Of a stretch of DNA of 64,000 nucleotides, positions 34,201 through 45,400 are shown piece by piece. Location of the stretch: contig DF237194.1 in NCBI GenBank assembly GCA_000708835.1, positions 1 through 64,000 on the forward strand, written 5' to 3'. The position numbers and the translations under genes were made by a program. A model generated the notes under the pieces. The model did no database searches, was not told the DNA's origin, and worked only from the letters and a program-made list of their open reading frames with translations. Within the stretch, counting starts at the first letter, position 1, and every line of letters begins with the position of its first letter. The DNA is from Klebsormidium nitens. Its lineage: Eukaryota; Streptophyta; Klebsormidiophyceae; Klebsormidiales; Klebsormidiaceae.

Positions 34201-34955
34201 ACAAACCCTAAAACTCGAGTGTAATGCAGCCAGGCTTTTCTTGCGGCCATCTTGCCAGAGAAACCCTTCGTTGTTACAGTGACTTATACATATGCATGCG
34301 GAAACACAGCCACTTCACAATACATGCTTCACTCATTACAGACTCATTTAGCAACACATCCTGTATTATGTTGGTAACGGTGGTACATTGCCTACGCCCA
34401 GACTTTTAAGACTTCATGCTCAGACACCCCCAGATTTTACAGTCCTAGATTGAACGCCCTTGCACATAGACTCACCACTCCGGCACACAGTAATAAGCTG
34501 CTGGTACACCCACTGGAAGCGGCCAGAGTAGTGGCAGCCCTGACCTGCTTAGGCTTCTTCTTCTTCCGTGGGGAAGGAATGTCGATGATTGCTCCATTCT
34601 CATCAACAGGGAAGTAGTTCTCGTTGAACTTGGGGATGACGATGCTCCCCTCCCCCCAGTCGAACGTCTCGAGCCCCTCGTCCGCTTCCGAAGCACGGGT
34701 ACCAGCATTGCGAAGCCTGACACGGGGCACGAAACTCGACCTGCCATTGACCACCCATGCGAGTGGCCTAGAGGAGAGTACAGAGAATGCTGACCTTCTA
34801 ACAGGAGACAAGTTGTAATTCAAAATGCAGAGCGTTGGATTAGGGTTTCTACCTGAGCAAGATGGCCGGCGACCCTGGCGTGTGTAACACCCTGCTTCTG
34901 CCGCGCAGAACACGTCTAGACCTTGCGAAAGCGACATTTTCACAGACAACGCCAT
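25216..34955 (-). CDS. Plastid-targeted NusG-type transcription factor (NGN + 2 KOW), 10 exons
   Basis: Exons in transcript order are 34955-34545, 33883-33818, 32949-32701, 31804-31601, 30387-30235, 29317-29133, 28099-27913, 27491-27321, 26742-26275 and 25755-25216. All junctions are GT..AG and in phase, for 877 residues. Exon 1 gives a Ser/Arg-rich presequence with few acidic residues, typical of plastid import. The NGN domain is at about 330-425 (KRWYVVNCTVPEADVAAAF; TNNVLFICARLTPQVLQAMSATPGL). A charged coiled coil (QAKMEKEKEEAAKRKAEAAA) occupies about 425-485. KOW1 is near 516-565 (VGSDVMVARGPFAGLTGEV) and KOW2 near 668-716 (VEVKKGPFKGCTGHVVDV). NusG/Spt5 proteins bind RNA polymerase through the NGN domain and affect pausing and antitermination. 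The nearest plant relative I know is pTAC13, which is much shorter and has one KOW. The linker repeats DWLRSG twice. The function in plastid transcription is inferred. Confidence 0.82.
26163..26190 (-). repeat. Short echo of the 3' edge of NusG-like exon 9
   Basis: The donor-side sequence around 26270-26300 (tcaccaggcccttttct on plus) resembles gatcaccagaccctttttttt at about 26163-26185, downstream in the transcript. The match is short, so this is the weakest of the listed echoes. Confidence 0.45.
28175..28470 (-). repeat. Two echoes of the 5' part of NusG-like exon 7
   Basis: The first about 100 coding bases of exon 7 plus its acceptor (about 28000-28115, encoding MSVAAGMQAERFVKMIEDAEREVQ) are copied at about 28175-28290 and 28350-28470. 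Translated on minus, they still read MSVASGMQAKRFVEMIEDAE and MSVGAGMQAEPFVKMIQGA. Both retain an acceptor-like AG before the ATG codon. They lie upstream of the used acceptor, about 165-175 bp apart. Confidence 0.9.
29415..29650 (-). repeat. Two echoes of the 5' edge of NusG-like exon 6
   Basis: The start of exon 6 (29257-29330, encoding IDVRTPELPAVKILKNGEARHF) is copied at about 29415-29492 (reads IDIRTPQLLEVKIPKTGEARH) and 29577-29650 (reads PDSELPAVK). Both lie in the upstream intron in the same orientation. The nearer copy keeps a good acceptor (cgcag); the farther one has lost it. Confidence 0.88.
29908..30125 (-). repeat. Two echoes of the 3' edge of NusG-like exon 5
   Basis: The end of exon 5 with its donor (about 30232-30298, encoding FRERLAMYAPDEE) reappears at about 30065-30125 (FWERLLLYAPDE) and 29908-29960 (FWERLAMFAPDE). 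Each is followed by a GT at the donor position (gtaggt, gtgagg). Both are downstream of the used donor. Spacing is about 160-170 bp. Confidence 0.9.
30495..30548 (-). repeat. Echo of the 5' edge of NusG-like exon 5
   Basis: The acceptor and first codons of exon 5 (about 30350-30395) are copied about 150 bp upstream in the intron. The shared plus-strand core is cagcagctccacgcgtttct. Exon 5 thus has echoes on both sides, each on its own intron side. Confidence 0.88.
32140..32190 (-). repeat. Probable echo from NusG-like exon 4
   Basis: The plus-strand words gcctcta, ttcctc and gcgtct occur in the same order and spacing at about 32150-32190 as inside exon 4 at about 31700-31740. The copy lies in the upstream intron. 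It is more diverged than the other echoes. Confidence 0.55.
33045..33145 (-). repeat. Echo of the 5' edge of NusG-like exon 3
   Basis: The first bases of exon 3 and its acceptor (about 32880-32965) are copied in the upstream intron. Conserved plus-strand words include cgaagctgccgc and gcacctcctgctca, the latter covering the acceptor. Spacing is about 180 bp. Confidence 0.8.
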
Positions 34956-36060
34956 CTTTGATGCATTCCAAACCCAACCGGTCCTACATACCGTCTACTT
35001 CTCTTAAGTTCACCATGCAATTGAGTCAACAAACCTCCAACCTTTCAGGCATACGGGCGCTAAGTAGGTAGTATCCTTCCGTGCTCAAACTCCATGTACA
35101 GCGAACGCCAATCGACTACCTATCTTGATTCAAGTTTCAACGTGCTGAACGTCGAAGTCCAGGAACTGGCAATTGAAGCCTTGGGCGGTGAAAGAAGCTA
35201 CCGGTGAAAGAAGCTTGCCAGCTGCTCTCGCTTTCACGAAGCAGCTAGCTTTCATTCAGAGAAGCACCCGGGGAACTTGTGGGGTTAATTATTAGGAGGT
35301 TAGGATGGTTGTGGGTCGGAGCGTTTGCCAGCTTCTGGGTTAGAAATGAGGGTTTAGGTCCTAGGTGGGGCTCTTGCATCTGCTTGCATTCCAGGATCAG
35401 CGCGTTTCTTGTCAGAGGATGCATGATGCAAGTGGAGCCGTTCGATAAGCATGCACTATGTATCGCACGGTCTGCAGAACTAGGCATCTGTGTTCATTAG
35501 GTTTTAAGCTACGGTAGCTGGTAAACTGGCTAGGGAACTCTCGATCGACGTACTAGCTGGAGCTGCGATGGCCCATTGAACTATCAGCATGGTGGGCATT
35601 GCGGCATGTTTGTATTTGCAGCATAGTATAACCACAATTTCATAGATGCTAGTATGCCAGTGGCTCAGGCCTTTCCGGTTCGATTTGCCTTATATGTGAG
35701 ATCCTTGAAAACTTGTCATTCATAAGGACTTTAGTCGGGCTTCATTCCAGAAACCCATGCAAACGGAGGCACCGCAAGTATGCGTGCAACTCGTGTGTTA
35801 AGTGCCGAGCCCCGGCCAAGTCAGGATCTAGGATTGATGATTCGCTACATGATTTCAAGGCAATCGAGCCACTTCCTCTTCCACACAACTGTTGGAGGCT
35901 TGTCATGCAATGAGCCCTGGATTCGACATGCAAACGGGCGTACACACGCGGTTGCTGGACCATCAACCATTTGGCTTCGGCACCTTTGGTTCATGGTGCG
36001 CACATGCTGGACCTGCTTTTCAATTGCTAGACGTTGGACTGGTATCCAACCATTCTCCTC
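34956..36060. other. Intergenic between the NusG-like gene and CRR7
   Basis: No gene is supported. It should contain the NusG-like promoter (left) and the CRR7 3' untranslated region (right). A ggtgaaagaagct word is repeated in tandem at about 35188-35214, with a gctttcac inverse shortly after it. Confidence 0.5.
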
Positions 36061-37871
36061 TCAAGGCTCAAGACGCACTTCGAACCACTGAATAGTTCCC
36101 TGTCCAGCCCCTAATTGCAGCTCGCATGCAGTCCCCACGAGATAGTCTAAAGCTTCGTCTATCGAAGCAAAACTAGCTAAGTCATCTGGCAAGCTCTTTC
36201 CGGGCCAGTTCTCTAAGTAAGGCCTCAGCTTCTCTTTCAACTCGACTTGAGAAACAAACGTTTCGTCTTGATCTGGTTCGAGCAGTACGAAATTGTCGGC
36301 GATATCAAACATGAATGCTTTTCCTGATCCTCGGGCTTCAATCTGCAGTATTGGACCCAGAATTGCTCGGACTTTGATACGTGCTGATTGATGAAACGAT
36401 TCGAAGGCACAAGCAAAACACATAGCAATCTCTAGAGTCGTTCCTCCTTGGCAGATTAACAAGCACTTACGCAACGAACTGGTCAAACCAGCCTTCCAAC
36501 AATACAAATGTTAGTAGACAACCGAATACATCCGAGTCCAGAGGGGCGTATATGAGAACCAAAGAGATGAAGACTTGGCTCGTCGTATTGGGATCGTCAG
36601 CAAAGGAAACGCTTCGAGTGTTTGAATCTTGCACGCAGGTATGTGATTTACCCTTTTGAAACAATCGCAGTAGATTCTTGGATTTGCTTCTAACCAACCA
36701 GGTACAGCTACGAGGAGACATTATGCATTGCAGACACCAGAGTGTCAAAAGTAGGTTGTTGACTGCTTGATGCAACACCTATGTATACACTCACCTTCAG
36801 AGCACCACCTGGCGGCGGCCCGTTCCGTCGCGCTTTCACAACCTCTTTTTCCCAGGTATGTGAGATACCTCTGCCTTGAATGCTTCTTTTCCTCCATGTG
36901 GCACACTTACTCAAGGACCGGCCTACTGAAATTGGAAGATCTGCAGAACAGAATGTCCCTTTTCAACTCTGTCAGGAGCGAACGTCAAGAAACAGCCAAT
37001 CGAGGGGTTTCAACCACAGCATGGAGGAAGTATGATACCAGATTGTACCTACCCATACCAACTCTTGACAAGACATTGTAATCATGATATTTCCGCCAGA
37101 TATCATGGAGAACTCTACCCAAATGACAAGGCAATGAAAAGATTTCATACGGTGTAGTTGAAGTACCTATCACTCTAGCTAGGCACAAGCTTAGAAACTA
37201 CTTCACAAGTCCCCCACCCCCAATGGACTGGCGAAGTAAAGCGTCAATGAGGCCCATGCCAAAAGAATTATGCCCCCAGCAGGGGCCTAACATGACCCCG
37301 AATCTGCACTCGAATCACACTAGAAACTCAAGTTGCACATGGTGAGCGCATGTGCTGAGCGGGCGCTAAAGATTGTCAAAAAGCAGACCATGCCTGCTTG
37401 ATATCAAGCACATACAATGCTTGGCACTTATCTGATGCACACTCTTTTGGCACGTTCTCAGCGCCAATTGTAGAGGGCTGAGGTTTCCAAAATAGGATTC
37501 TTTGTTTGAGAGGTTTTTGCATCAATGGAAAAGCGGGACCAGTGAAAGCAATTCCAGAATCAGGGCAACAGTTGAATGTCGTTCAGAATTTGTATGACGT
37601 AGTGGTGGCAGTCTCGTCCATTCATCAATCATTTCAAGATCCAGAGTTTGCAGACTATGCTCACAGCTCATTTAGAAGAACTCTCATTTACTCCTCTATG
37701 ATTCATACAAAGAAGTGAGAAGGTCAGAAACTTACGATGCCGCCGCGCTGTGCAGAATTGAGAATGTGAAGCAGCGGCCACGCCATGGCTTCTATGCTGC
37801 TGGTCCTGCAGAACATGGACGGTTTCTATAGAGCAAAACTGCCCCACTTTGATGCCAAGACAAGCCGCCAT
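36061..37871 (-). CDS. CRR7: CRR7-type plastid NDH accessory protein, complete, 3 exons
   Basis: CRR7 (chlororespiratory reduction 7) is needed in plants for accumulation or assembly of the chloroplast NDH complex, which serves cyclic electron flow. Exons are 37871-37736, 36940-36795 and 36342-36061, giving 187 residues. Phase 1 at the first junction and phase 0 at the second match exactly, with clean signals (gtaagt, tctgttctgcag, gtgagt, tactgcag). The start is the ATG at 37869-37871; the upstream frame offers only a GTG. Exon 1 is a plausible short transit peptide. Exon 3 holds the family domain: FVLLEPDQDETFVSQVELKEKL, ENWPGKSLPDDLASFASIDEAL, YLVGTACELQLG and the terminal IQWFEVRLE. The protein is soluble, with no membrane segment. 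It is divergent from the PhyH-family gene. Identity rests on this domain; the first two exons are inferred from phase and splice sites. Confidence 0.88.
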
Positions 37872-38438
37872 CGGGAAGGACAAGTCCTCTGCCAGCTTTG
37901 CTTTCTGCAAAATCGAAATGTCTTGCACCACATTTCTCTAGTCGATCAGGGCAACTTGCCGAACCCTGCACCTTAACCATTATCTGTGTTAACCCTCGGG
38001 TTATGTCAGTCGGATACGCTGTCTGTGACTCCCTCAAACTTCAAAGTTCAAGGGCTCGAAACCCTAACCCTAGTAGTCTCACTGCAGCATTTTGATCAGC
38101 TAGCTAGGGCCAGCTAGTGCGCTCTGGGACCCTTCGCCATTGGCGGCTTGGGAGGAGGTGGGAATTCTTTGTAAGCACTGCGTTGGAAGCTGTACAAACG
38201 ACCATTGGTGCTGCAAACCCTCTTCTAGGGGAATCCAAATGAAGCAGCAAAAACGTCCTTGAGAATCCTCTTCGGTGCTCCTTTAGAAGGACGCATCCCT
38301 CACGTTAATTGCCCCGATTGAACTCAACATTGTTCGCTTCGAGCCTGTTGTGAAACCTCTGGGCATCAAAGGGATGACTCGGAATCAAAACTGCATCTGC
38401 GGGACATTGAAATAAGCGCCCAGCTTTTGTTGCAGTCA
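37872..38438. promoter_or_regulatory. Divergent intergenic region, CRR7 / PhyH-family gene
   Basis: These 567 bp lie between two divergent start codons and should hold both promoters. No TATA box or known plant element stood out. A polypyrimidine-like gcttttgttgcag ends just before the PhyH ATG, so a leader intron with an upstream noncoding exon is possible. Confidence 0.5.
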
Positions 38439-41220
38439 ATGGCAGGCTGTAGCACATGCACCACTAGCTATAATTCTTCTTTCAATATTTACCAGGCTCA
38501 TCCAAGAGGCCTCCGAGAGACGTCCCAGTCCTGCTCTTTTGCTGCTTCCTCAGCCTCATCTCAGAGCCTTCCTGAAGCAATCTGGAGAACCAATCACCCC
38601 AGCTTTATCAATCAGATTCGTCCATCTCACCCGCACTTTTGCAGCCGGAGGCCGCACCCTTTGCAGGACCGTCGTTCAAGAAAAGCAACTGTGATTCTTG
38701 CAAGGAGTGGTGCAACGATGGATCAAACTGAAGTAAAAGTACATCCCGCTCAATCAGCTGTCAACTCTACATTGCTGGGGGTTAAAAGCGTCCTGACAGC
38801 AAGTCAGAAGGCGCAGTTCGACAGAGATGGCTTCATCATAGTGAGGAACCTTCTTGACCAGGTAAGGCTGCAAACCAGATATACTACCTGGTCCCTTGTC
38901 CTCTGGTGTCAACAAACTCTTAGGAATTTGTCTTCGTCAGATTGGTCCACAGAGAATGCCAAAGACGCTGGCTTTCAGAATTCCTTTTCAGAAGCTTCCC
39001 CCCTTCCCTTGTGGCTCTTCAAAAGAAAGCCTGGCCTAAGAGCAGTAGTAAACTTCGTTTTGCAACAGGCGACACAATCTGGTAAACTCAATCATGGTTG
39101 GTCCTCGAATCGTGTACCTTAACCAATGATCGCGGGCCCTCATTTATGAGCGAGGGCCTAGGAATTTTCGCTTTCTATTCTAGGGCAGGCCATGCACACT
39201 TCACTAGTCATTTGACGTGAGGAGCCCTCAAGACAACAAGCTCTAGAAGAAGCCCTTGAGGCCAGAATTGAATAGCCCCTTTTAATCTCCTTGTTTCCAT
39301 GTACTTGTCATCGTTGAGTCCTGGGCTGCCTTATTCATTGTAATCAAGTCGCGACATCGCCTTTGTCTGCACGAAAACACGGACATCCTCGATTGCACCG
39401 CCAGCTTTGATTGGACGTTCTGATTGACGTTCTCTCTTTTCCCTCCCCCAGTTTCACAGTACGGTTTCTTTTTCTAGAATCATTGCTCCACTTATTGTCG
39501 TCTGCAGGAAGAAACGGACATCCTCGTACGCACCGCCAAGTCCGACCCGGCGTTCAAACAGCACGCGCACGGAGTCGCTGACCCCGACGGAAAGAAAGTG
39601 AAGATGGCGCTCTGGAACCACCCCTCGGACGACGTCTACGGGACCATCTCACGGCTTCCGAAAGTCGTCGATACTCTGGAGCACTTACTGGGGGACGAGG
39701 TGGGTTGGATAAGTTTGAAAAGCGAAAAAAAGGAAAACAAGAGGAGGAGAAAATCGCGGTTGATTCGTCAGCCATTTTCTCGACGTGCTGGAGTGCGTTT
39801 GAGTGCGAAAGGCTACAATCTTGGGCTGATTTAAAACAGCTCAGACTTCTTGTCGCTTCTGCAGATTCTTGAAACAGCCGACTGCTGGACTGTATCCCGC
39901 TTGCACCCATGAAATTTGTTGCCAGGATTCCTCTGGGGGTCTTTCGTTTCTCTTACGGATTGATCGGACGCAAATATGTGATTTTTCCAAGCCCTTCGAC
40001 CCATGCTACGGGTCGTCTTGTCCGTCTTCCCATCTCAAACTTTCACACCTTCCTCAGGCATTGGTGCAATCCTGACGAGTTTCGCCAAGGATTGTAAATG
40101 CTGGATTCGCTCTCACGCTTGCCTTTTTCAAACTTCGCAGGTGTACCACTACCATTCGAAGATGGTGATTAAGGAGCCGTTCACTGGGGGTTCGTTTTGC
40201 TGGCACCAGGACTACGGGTACTGGTACCTCAACGGGTGTCTCTTCCCGGACATGGGCTCGGTTATGGTTGCAGTGGACCCCAACACGAAGGAGAACGGCT
40301 GTTTGCAGGTGGGCTTTTCTTTCAGTTTCTGGTTACGCTTTGGATGTGAAGAACGATACCTCTCTTTTGGAAGGAGGGCCTGGAGCGTCGACGACTCCTT
40401 TTCGGGTTTGCGTAAACCAGTGCTCAGTCCCGCTTATGGTTTTATGTCGAAGAGTGCGCTCAAAACTTGAGGTTCTAATCGGCTTGGGAGAAGAATCTTC
40501 GCAGAGATAGCAGAAGAGAGGGGCAGGAAACGCAGGTTGTCTGGTTGTTGCAGTAGTTTGGCGGCTACTTCATCGAAAGCCAGGCAACCTCCTTCTAGTC
40601 TGATCAGCTGGCCTCAGTGGTTGGTCAAACTCCACGGACTTGAGTCCTCCAATCATGGACCGGCCCAAGCTCTGCTGTTGGGTCAGATCAATCAAGAGTC
40701 GAGCTGCCACGTTCTCTGGAATCTATAGTACCCCGAAACTCCTGGACTCGAGGCACCTCCTGAAATATCGTGACACTTTTGCAAGTATATGTTGGGGAAC
40801 GGCCTTGGATCGAGAATTTGACAATATGCGTTCTTTCAGGTGCTGAAAGGGTCCCACCTGTTGGGCCGAGTCGAACACGGGCGGTACGGCGAACAAACGG
40901 GTGCGGACCCGGAGCGGTGTGAACAGGCCCAAAAAGCGCTTGAGCTGGTTTACTGTGAAATGGCCCCAGGGGACGCGCTCTTCTTCCATTGCAACACGTT
41001 GCACCGCTCCCAGGCGAACACGTCACCCCACCCTCGATGGTCGCTTTTGTGTTGTTACAATACCAAGCACAATAACCCGTATAAGGAGTCGCATCACCCG
41101 TTTTACGAACCGTTGGTTAAAGCCCAAGAGGATGCAGTGCGGAGGTATGGGGTGCGGCAGGCGGAGGTTGGAAAGCGGTTTTGGCATCCCTCGGAGGATA
41201 AGACCGTAGGGGCCGATTAG
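38439..41220 (+). CDS. Phytanoyl-CoA dioxygenase (PhyH) family protein, 4 exons
   Basis: This is a non-haem Fe(II)/2-oxoglutarate dioxygenase of the PhyH family. Exons are 38439-38861, 39508-39699, 40141-40308 and 40840-41220, all in phase 0, giving 387 residues. The catalytic set is visible: HxD in WHQDYGYW (H227, D229), the distal His in [14 protein letters not shown] (H316) and the 2-oxoglutarate-binding Arg (R327). [15 protein letters not shown] and [16 protein letters not shown] are typical family blocks. About 95 residues precede the core and are rich in Ser/Arg/His with almost no acids ([16 protein letters not shown]...), suggesting import into a plastid or mitochondrion. Translation might instead start at an internal Met before DQTEVKVH, giving a cytosolic form. 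The substrate cannot be told from sequence. Neighbour CRR7 is divergent. Confidence 0.88.
39358..39425 (+). repeat. Echo of the 5' edge of PhyH-family exon 2
   Basis: The acceptor and first about 50 coding bases of exon 2 (39495-39560) are copied about 139 bp upstream in the intron. The shared core is acggacatcctcg followed by caccgcca. The copied acceptor position reads tgcacg instead of tgcagg, so it has lost the AG. Confidence 0.85.
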
Positions 41221-42484
41221 GCTCTGTCTGACTCTGTCGATGTTTTCGCAACAAGGTGATAGATGTAAAGTAGCGACTACAAGGTTGAGCATTAGCTTCT
41301 GATAGTGGTTGCTCGAATCGCTGGACCATGCAAGCTAACGCGTTGCATGAGGAGAGCACTAAGTAGCGAATTGGTCAAGTCCACATACATGTATTTAAGA
41401 TTCCATCGTACAGTAGCTAAAGACGGCGACCAGACTTCGAGGACTGGTCGGACCGTCATGGCTGTAGCTCTTCTTTGACCGCATTCTCCTAACCGACCTG
41501 TTTGATCATGTTGGACCTGAACTTTCACAGTATAGTCAAGGTACACCATCGTCAAATTCGTTGGGATTCAGCTTTCAGGTGGGCGGCTTGCATGTATGTC
41601 ACGGTGTTCAACGGTGGGCGCCCACTGCGCCCGGCATGCACACGGATGACGCGTGCAGCCTTAAAGCTGCTAGCTGGCGAGCGACGCGCCAAAACCTACT
41701 AAGCATGCAGCATGTGCTAGTCGCGCCGACATAGAGGCCCGGGCGTGCATGTCATGATATATATCCAGTGCAGGCGTGTAGGGATGCGTAAACTCATTCT
41801 TGCAAACGTTCAATATGTAAAAATTACGATGAGGATACGTGTTGGGTACGTACTATCATGAACGGTACCTCTCGGGGCGGCAGGGCGGAGCTCTCATGGC
41901 ATGGTTTTTAGTATAAGTCCATGAGCTAGGAACCTACGCGGGCCCTCGCAACAGCCTCAAGCACAGCGCGCGCACGCGCGCAACCGGGCGGCCAGGCCGG
42001 CAAGCTGGCACATTGTGGCCACCATCACGCACACAGGCATTGAAGGTCATGTCATTGCATGTGTCATTGAATGATAGGTACGAAGTAGCCAACTCGGGTT
42101 CAAGAAACTCTTCTTTGATCATTTGGAGTGAGGTCAGACGTCCATTTGGAAAAAGTAACGTCCACTTTGATCATTTCGAGTGAGGTCAAACGTCCATTTG
42201 GAAAACGAGACGTCCACAGGCTGCTCAGAAAGGCCGTACTCAAACACTTTCGATCATGGTCGAAGAGGCAGGCCCGGCCCTTGATACGAGCTAGCCCCTT
42301 TAACGAGAAGCTTACTTGCAAGCTGGTGGGGTTGAATATGTTACACATACTACGGGCCGGGCCTTTGACACTTTGCAAACGTTGATGGCAAGCGTCAAGT
42401 TGCTGGTCTGTGGACTTCACAGTGGACCGGCCTCAGTCAAGAAGACAGGAAACGGTGCCAACTAAGCGCCAGGGCCAACACAAC
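41221..42484. other. Intergenic, convergent 3' flanks of PhyH-family gene and VPS45
   Basis: No gene is supported. A tgtaa word at 41264-41268, 44 bases after the PhyH stop, could be part of a polyadenylation signal. A GC-rich patch lies at about 41940-42005. A 52-bp tandem repeat at 42117-42220 is listed separately. Confidence 0.45.
42117..42220 (+). repeat. 52-bp tandem repeat, two units
   Basis: Units 42117-42168 and 42169-42220 are nearly identical (gatcattt, gagtgaggtca, acgtccatttggaaaa and acgtccac words). It is a recent tandem duplication outside any gene, adjacent to the VPS45 3' end. Confidence 0.85.
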
Positions 42485-45400
42485 TTATACAAGGTCGCTC
42501 GTCCTTTCTAGCCGGTACACTTCTTCCAGGTCGGAAAGGAAGCTGCACAGACAAAAGCTTCGTAAGAGTGCTAGCAATCTAGAAAAACGAACCGGATCTG
42601 ATCTGAGAGCGGGTCACGCTCGAGTGCGCCGACGGCAAGCAATTGCTGTTGGGGGTTTTTTTTTTCCTGTTTTCATCTTGCGAAGCTGAAGATCAAATGT
42701 CGAAAACGAAGAAAACACTCCGAAGAAACTTTTAACGCAAGACGACAAGCACTTTCGAATGATGCCTGCACCAATGTGTCCTGCCTTTCTGACGAACTAG
42801 ACGCTTTCACCAACTCCAAGATTGGACGTACGAGACGGAAGCATCGCAGCAATTTCCGTCTTGCTTCTCAGCAGATTTAGTATTGCGTCGAAAGACTGAC
42901 CTCGCAGAGTTGTGCACGACGGTGCCCCCCAGGACAAACTTGACGCCGCTCGCGGTGTTGTTTTGGAGGGCCACAGCGCGCGACTCCTCGTACGTGGACC
43001 CGCCCACGATGAAAACGACCACGTCCTGCGGCCTGCGAGCGAGAAGATGCGGTATCAGAAATAGCAACCGGACAGATTCTGTCAAAACGGATAACGGATG
43101 GAGCGAGAAAAAGGTATTCCAGGCAATCCTAGCGAGTCGCGTTGGCTACAATTTTAGGAGTCGACGGCTGAGTCTGCCAGTAAGACCTTGTTGGACCGTC
43201 CATCTGAAGGGTTCCAACCGAGGGCAATTGTCGAAAGTGACCGACCGGGAGGCGTTCTCCTTCCATCCGTTCTGTCAGCCCGGAAACTAAAAGCGACGCG
43301 ATCCTCAAAAAGAAGTCAACAAACAGAATTTCAATTCGGACACACGTCGATCAGCGTTGAAGCCTGTCATTGAGAAACTTTTGAAAGTTTAAGGGCTTCC
43401 TTCCCATCTACGTGCCGGCGGGCATGTAAACGAACGAGTTGACCGATCCTTCGACACGCCCTTTCAACATTTTCACACTTTCCCTTTTCGTCAGATATAG
43501 GGAGAGCAGTCAATTCCGCTTGATGCGGCTCTTAACCTAGGTACGGAATCTCTCCTTGCCGCCAAATACCCATTGAGTGCTCATTTCGGGGTTAATCACC
43601 GTTCTTAATCAAGACCTTCCCCACAGTTCCTGCAAGCAATTTTTTTCTGCCGGCAGGAGCGTAGTGGCTCCCAACGAACGGGTATTCTACGTCCTCAAGC
43701 CGCCCCTTTGTAAAGGCCCCCGTAGCAGATTGCTTTCCATCGCCCACTTCCGTCTCTACATCATTTGCTCCAATCGCAGACAACGTCCCTTTTCGTCCTC
43801 TCGGATCAAGGGGAAAGTATTACCTGCCGGCAGGCGCATAATGGCTCCCAACGAGCGGTTAGTCCACGTCCTTGAGCCAGCCTACTGCCACGTTCTCCCT
43901 ATGCTTTCCTTACTGTCACCTTCTTCATTTTCCCTTCTTGCCTTACAGAAAGCGATAAATCTTATCTCATCCCCCAAACCGAATAACAAGTCTCACCTGC
44001 CAGCAGGCGCGTAGTGGCTCCCAACGAACGGATAGTCCACGTCCTTGAGCCGCCCCTTCGCAATATTTTCCATGGTTTGCGTCAGCAGCGGCTGGTGCTG
44101 CGTGTACACGTTCTCCACGCCCTTGAGCCCCCGGGCAATGTTGCGCGCCCGGTTGATGAAGTCCCGGTTCATGTACAGGTCGCCCGTGCGCTTCTCCACG
44201 CCCGCATGCCGCAGCAAAGTGTAGACCAGCTGAGGAAAGGGACCCGGCGAGTATTAGACCGGTTGTTTAAAGGAACAGAAATTTCTTTCACACAGTGTGT
44301 TGTGAAAAGATATACTGGGAGCTTTGCGATGGTCCCTCGTCCACTTTTTACGCCCATGTGTCCCTTCCCTTTCGTGCAAAAGGAAAGGGACCCGGCGAAT
44401 CAGACCGTTTGGTTCGAAGAGTGGCGTGTAGAGATTGTGTAGAATGTTTCGGCAAATATTCGCCGAGCAAACGTTCTCGGCTGGCTTGTACTCCCTAAGC
44501 CGGATCTTAACGCTGGCATAGCTGCTTCTAAGCTTTGATCAATGACGGGCCATCTCCACCCCCTAAGTACTGGGAAGAAACCTGAGAGGATTAATAAAAC
44601 GTTTGCAAAGCCCCCTGGTACATGAATACATTCCAGAGAGGAAGGCCCAATGAAAATGCCCAGTTGACTCACGGCTGGTTTGTACTTGCTAGGCCGGCTG
44701 CTGAGCTTGGTCATGAGCTGCTCCAGCTGTCGCGGATTCTCCTTCTCGTAGCGCAACGCATAGAGCAGCACGAGCCGTAGCCGGTCCACGTCGCCCACCT
44801 TCTCGTTGTCCAGCTGAGTGGACACCTGGCAAGAAAAGGAACAATCTGATCGAGGTTGAGCCCCTTAGAGTAATTTAAAAGGCAACCCAGAACCTACGAA
44901 GACAAGGACATGGCCTAGAATCTAATAAGAGACAGCAAGACAAAAATGGGGCCAAAGAGGCTTCAGCGTAAGTACAGCGGAACGCTCAGGTCAACAATTG
45001 CAGTCATACCAAGAAACTGTCAGTTCTGCGAATCATTTTAGCTTGACCAGTAGCACTGAGTAGTCAGGGACTGATACCGGAAGACAACTCCTAGAGAGCC
45101 AAAAAACCATAAGAGATCGTAAAATCCAGCTGCGTCAACGCTTGGGATGAGAGCCGCAGCCCTCGATCAACAACAACTGTCTGCATCGCCTTCCAGTCGA
45201 TACCCACCTTCTCAAAGGCGAATTCCGGACATTCTCGATCATCAAGGGTTCTGAGCCTTCGAAACGCCCTCGACTCCGTCAAATACCAGTATCTTAAAGA
45301 GAGCCGTTGGTACGTACCTCCTCAAACGCAGTCGCCTGGCTCGCGGTGCACGCCAGGTCCTGCTCGATTTGCGACACGCTCATGAGGATGCGCTCGTCCA

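Noticed and set aside
38427-38438. An in-frame upstream extension of the PhyH-family frame
   Set aside because: It begins at TTG; the first ATG at 38439 is the defensible start.
42807-42900. Read-through of VPS45 exon 11 to a stop at 42807
   Set aside because: The tail does not resemble the family. Splicing at gtcagt to the 58-base exon at 42542-42485 restores the usual SFL..DLEE ending in phase.
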